Source: Larkinella knui
GTDB taxonomy: Bacteria > Bacteroidota > Bacteroidia > Cytophagales > Spirosomataceae
Assembly: GCF_003858645.1 (NCBI RefSeq)
Contig: NZ_RQJP01000006.1
Coordinates: forward strand, 62,001 to 126,000
Direction of reading: 5' to 3'
Length of the DNA stretch: 64,000 nt
Each line of letters starts with the position of its first letter. Within the stretch, counting starts at the first letter, position 1. Positions 62,966 through 64,000 of the stretch are shown piece after piece. The translations under genes and the position numbers were made by a program. The notes under the pieces were generated by a model. That model was not told the origin of the DNA. It did not search any database and saw nothing but the letters and a program-made list of their open reading frames with translations.

Positions 62966-63955
62966 TCAGTCCTCGTCTAATCTGTATTTGGTAATGTCCA
63001 TGCCGAAAGTCAGGTTCTTTTCGGCCACCAGCTGTTCTAACTCAGTCAGTGACTTCTTACCGAAGTTTCTAAATTTCATCATATCTGAAATCTCCAGTTT
63101 AACCAGATCGCCGAGGGATTTAACATCGGCTGATTTCAAGCAATTGTAAGCCCGTACGGACAGATCCAGATCGGCCAGCGGAGTTTTCAACAACTTCCGC
63201 ATGTGCAACATTTCTTCGTCTACCACATTATCTTCTTCTGCTTTCGCCGTTTCAAACGTCATGGTTTGATCGGAGAATAGCATAAAGTGCTGAATCAGAA
63301 TCGTTGCCGCGCCTTTCAACGCTTCTTCCGGGTGAATGGAACCGTCGGTTTCGATGTCCAGCAGCAACCGTTCGTAGTCGGTTTTCTGCTCAACCCGCGT
63401 GTTTTCAACGCTGTAACGAACGTTCTTGATCGGCGTATAAATCGCGTCGATCGGAATGTGTCCGAAAGGCAGTTCGTTGGCACGTGGCTCGTCAGCCGGA
63501 ACGTAACCCCGACCTTTTTCAACGTGGATTTCCATTTCCAACTCACGCGTATCGTCGATATGACAGATCTCCAGTTCAGGATTCAACACTTCAAACGATG
63601 CGGTAAATTTCGATATATCACCGGCTTTTAAAACCGACTGGTTTTTGATCGTAACAGTAATTTTGTTGTCGACCATGTCCGAAATTTTCTTGAACCGAAC
63701 CATTTTCAGGTTCAGAATGATTTCGGTAACATCTTCAACGACGCCTTCTATTGATGAGAACTCGTGCAGTACGCCAGGGAAACGTACGCTGGCAATGGCA
63801 TAGCCTTCCAGCGATGACAGCAGAATTCTCCGCAACGCATTCCCTATGGTCACGCCATAGCCCTTTTCGAGTGGCTTGAACTCAAACAACCCGTGAAAGT
63901 CGTCAGCTCGCTCCATGACAACTTTATCGGGCATTTGGAACGCTAATATTGACAT
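62966..63955 (-). CDS. rpoA: DNA-directed RNA polymerase alpha subunit
   Basis: A 329-residue subunit. The N-terminal dimerisation domain contains [22 protein letters not shown] and the [12 protein letters not shown] loop; the C-terminal domain (about 250-325) contains [21 protein letters not shown] and [16 protein letters not shown]. It assembles the polymerase and contacts promoters and activators. It is followed by rplQ in the standard order. Confidence 0.98.
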   Translation of the reverse strand: MSILAFQMPDKVVMERADDFHGLFEFKPLEKGYGVTIGNALRRILLSSLEGYAIASVRFPGVLHEFSSIEGVVEDVTEIILNLKMVRFKKISDMVDNKITVTIKNQSVLKAGDISKFTASFEVLNPELEICHIDDTRELEMEIHVEKGRGYVPADEPRANELPFGHIPIDAIYTPIKNVRYSVENTRVEQKTDYERLLLDIETDGSIHPEEALKGAATILIQHFMLFSDQTMTFETAKAEEDNVVDEEMLHMRKLLKTPLADLDLSVRAYNCLKSADVKSLGDLVKLEISDMMKFRNFGKKSLTELEQLVAEKNLTFGMDITKYRLDED

Positions 63956-64000
63956 ACGAATTTGTTTTTAACCGTTCAACTAATGAAATTCAGTTTACGG

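Overview
The window is chromosomal DNA of a Bacteroidota bacterium, most likely a Cytophagales member of the Spirosomataceae (Spirosoma/Larkinella-like). This rests on an ECF sigma/FecR pair, a type IX secretion sorting domain, BlaI with an M56-TonB fusion, DISM-type hybrid kinase with AraC output, the rpoA-rplQ-carA block, Bacteroidota-type promoter spacing (TTG-N20-TAnnTTTG) and little use of Shine-Dalgarno sequences. The genus is inference. No rRNA, tRNA, CRISPR array, transposase or phage gene was seen.

Layout. 1-8.5 kb: a partial outer-membrane barrel protein cut by the window edge, then housekeeping genes (PlsC-like acyltransferase, PiT phosphate transporter, rlmN, cvpA-like, yqeY-like, pdxJ, ridA, a Tat-exported Gfo/Idh oxidoreductase, SCP2-like). 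8.9-17 kb: an ECF sigma/FecR pair with no SusC/D neighbour, a small secreted protein, two tandem MFS paralogues, a membrane protein, an exported M1-type metallopeptidase and a DUF2911 protein. 17-25 kb: DUF4350-MoxR-DUF58-M20 operon and a 943-residue C25-like protease with a T9SS tail. 25-35 kb: DoxX/HxlR, serine hydrolase, PQQ-type sugar dehydrogenase, LLM oxidoreductase, alpha/beta hydrolase, then BlaI, BlaR1-like M56-TonB and a truncated M56 paralogue. 35-46 kb: lipoprotein phosphatase, M20 amidohydrolase, RDD protein, two glycosyltransferases, a SpoIIM/membrane/DUF4129 run that probably completes the MoxR-DUF58 system located 20 kb away, an atypical SDR, and LemA plus two TPM proteins. 46-54 kb: an AT-rich PIN toxin/antitoxin pair, a lipoprotein, gpmI, and a tight two-gene operon encoding a GalU-like nucleotidyltransferase and a 1112-residue GHMP-kinase/UDPGP fusion. 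54-64 kb: LMW phosphatase, ftsB-like, eno, a hybrid kinase and DUF1624 gene lying between eno and carA, then carA, rplQ and rpoA.

The most unusual points are the kinase-pyrophosphorylase fusion with its partner transferase, which looks like a sugar-activation pathway of unknown substrate; the M56-TonB gene followed by a truncated copy, under what looks like a BlaI operator over its promoter; and a set of about a dozen long, nearly perfect inverted repeats in gene junctions, each with its own arm sequence, several reaching into the ends of coding regions.

All functional calls come from reading motifs, without database searches. Substrates and regulation are inferred unless stated.
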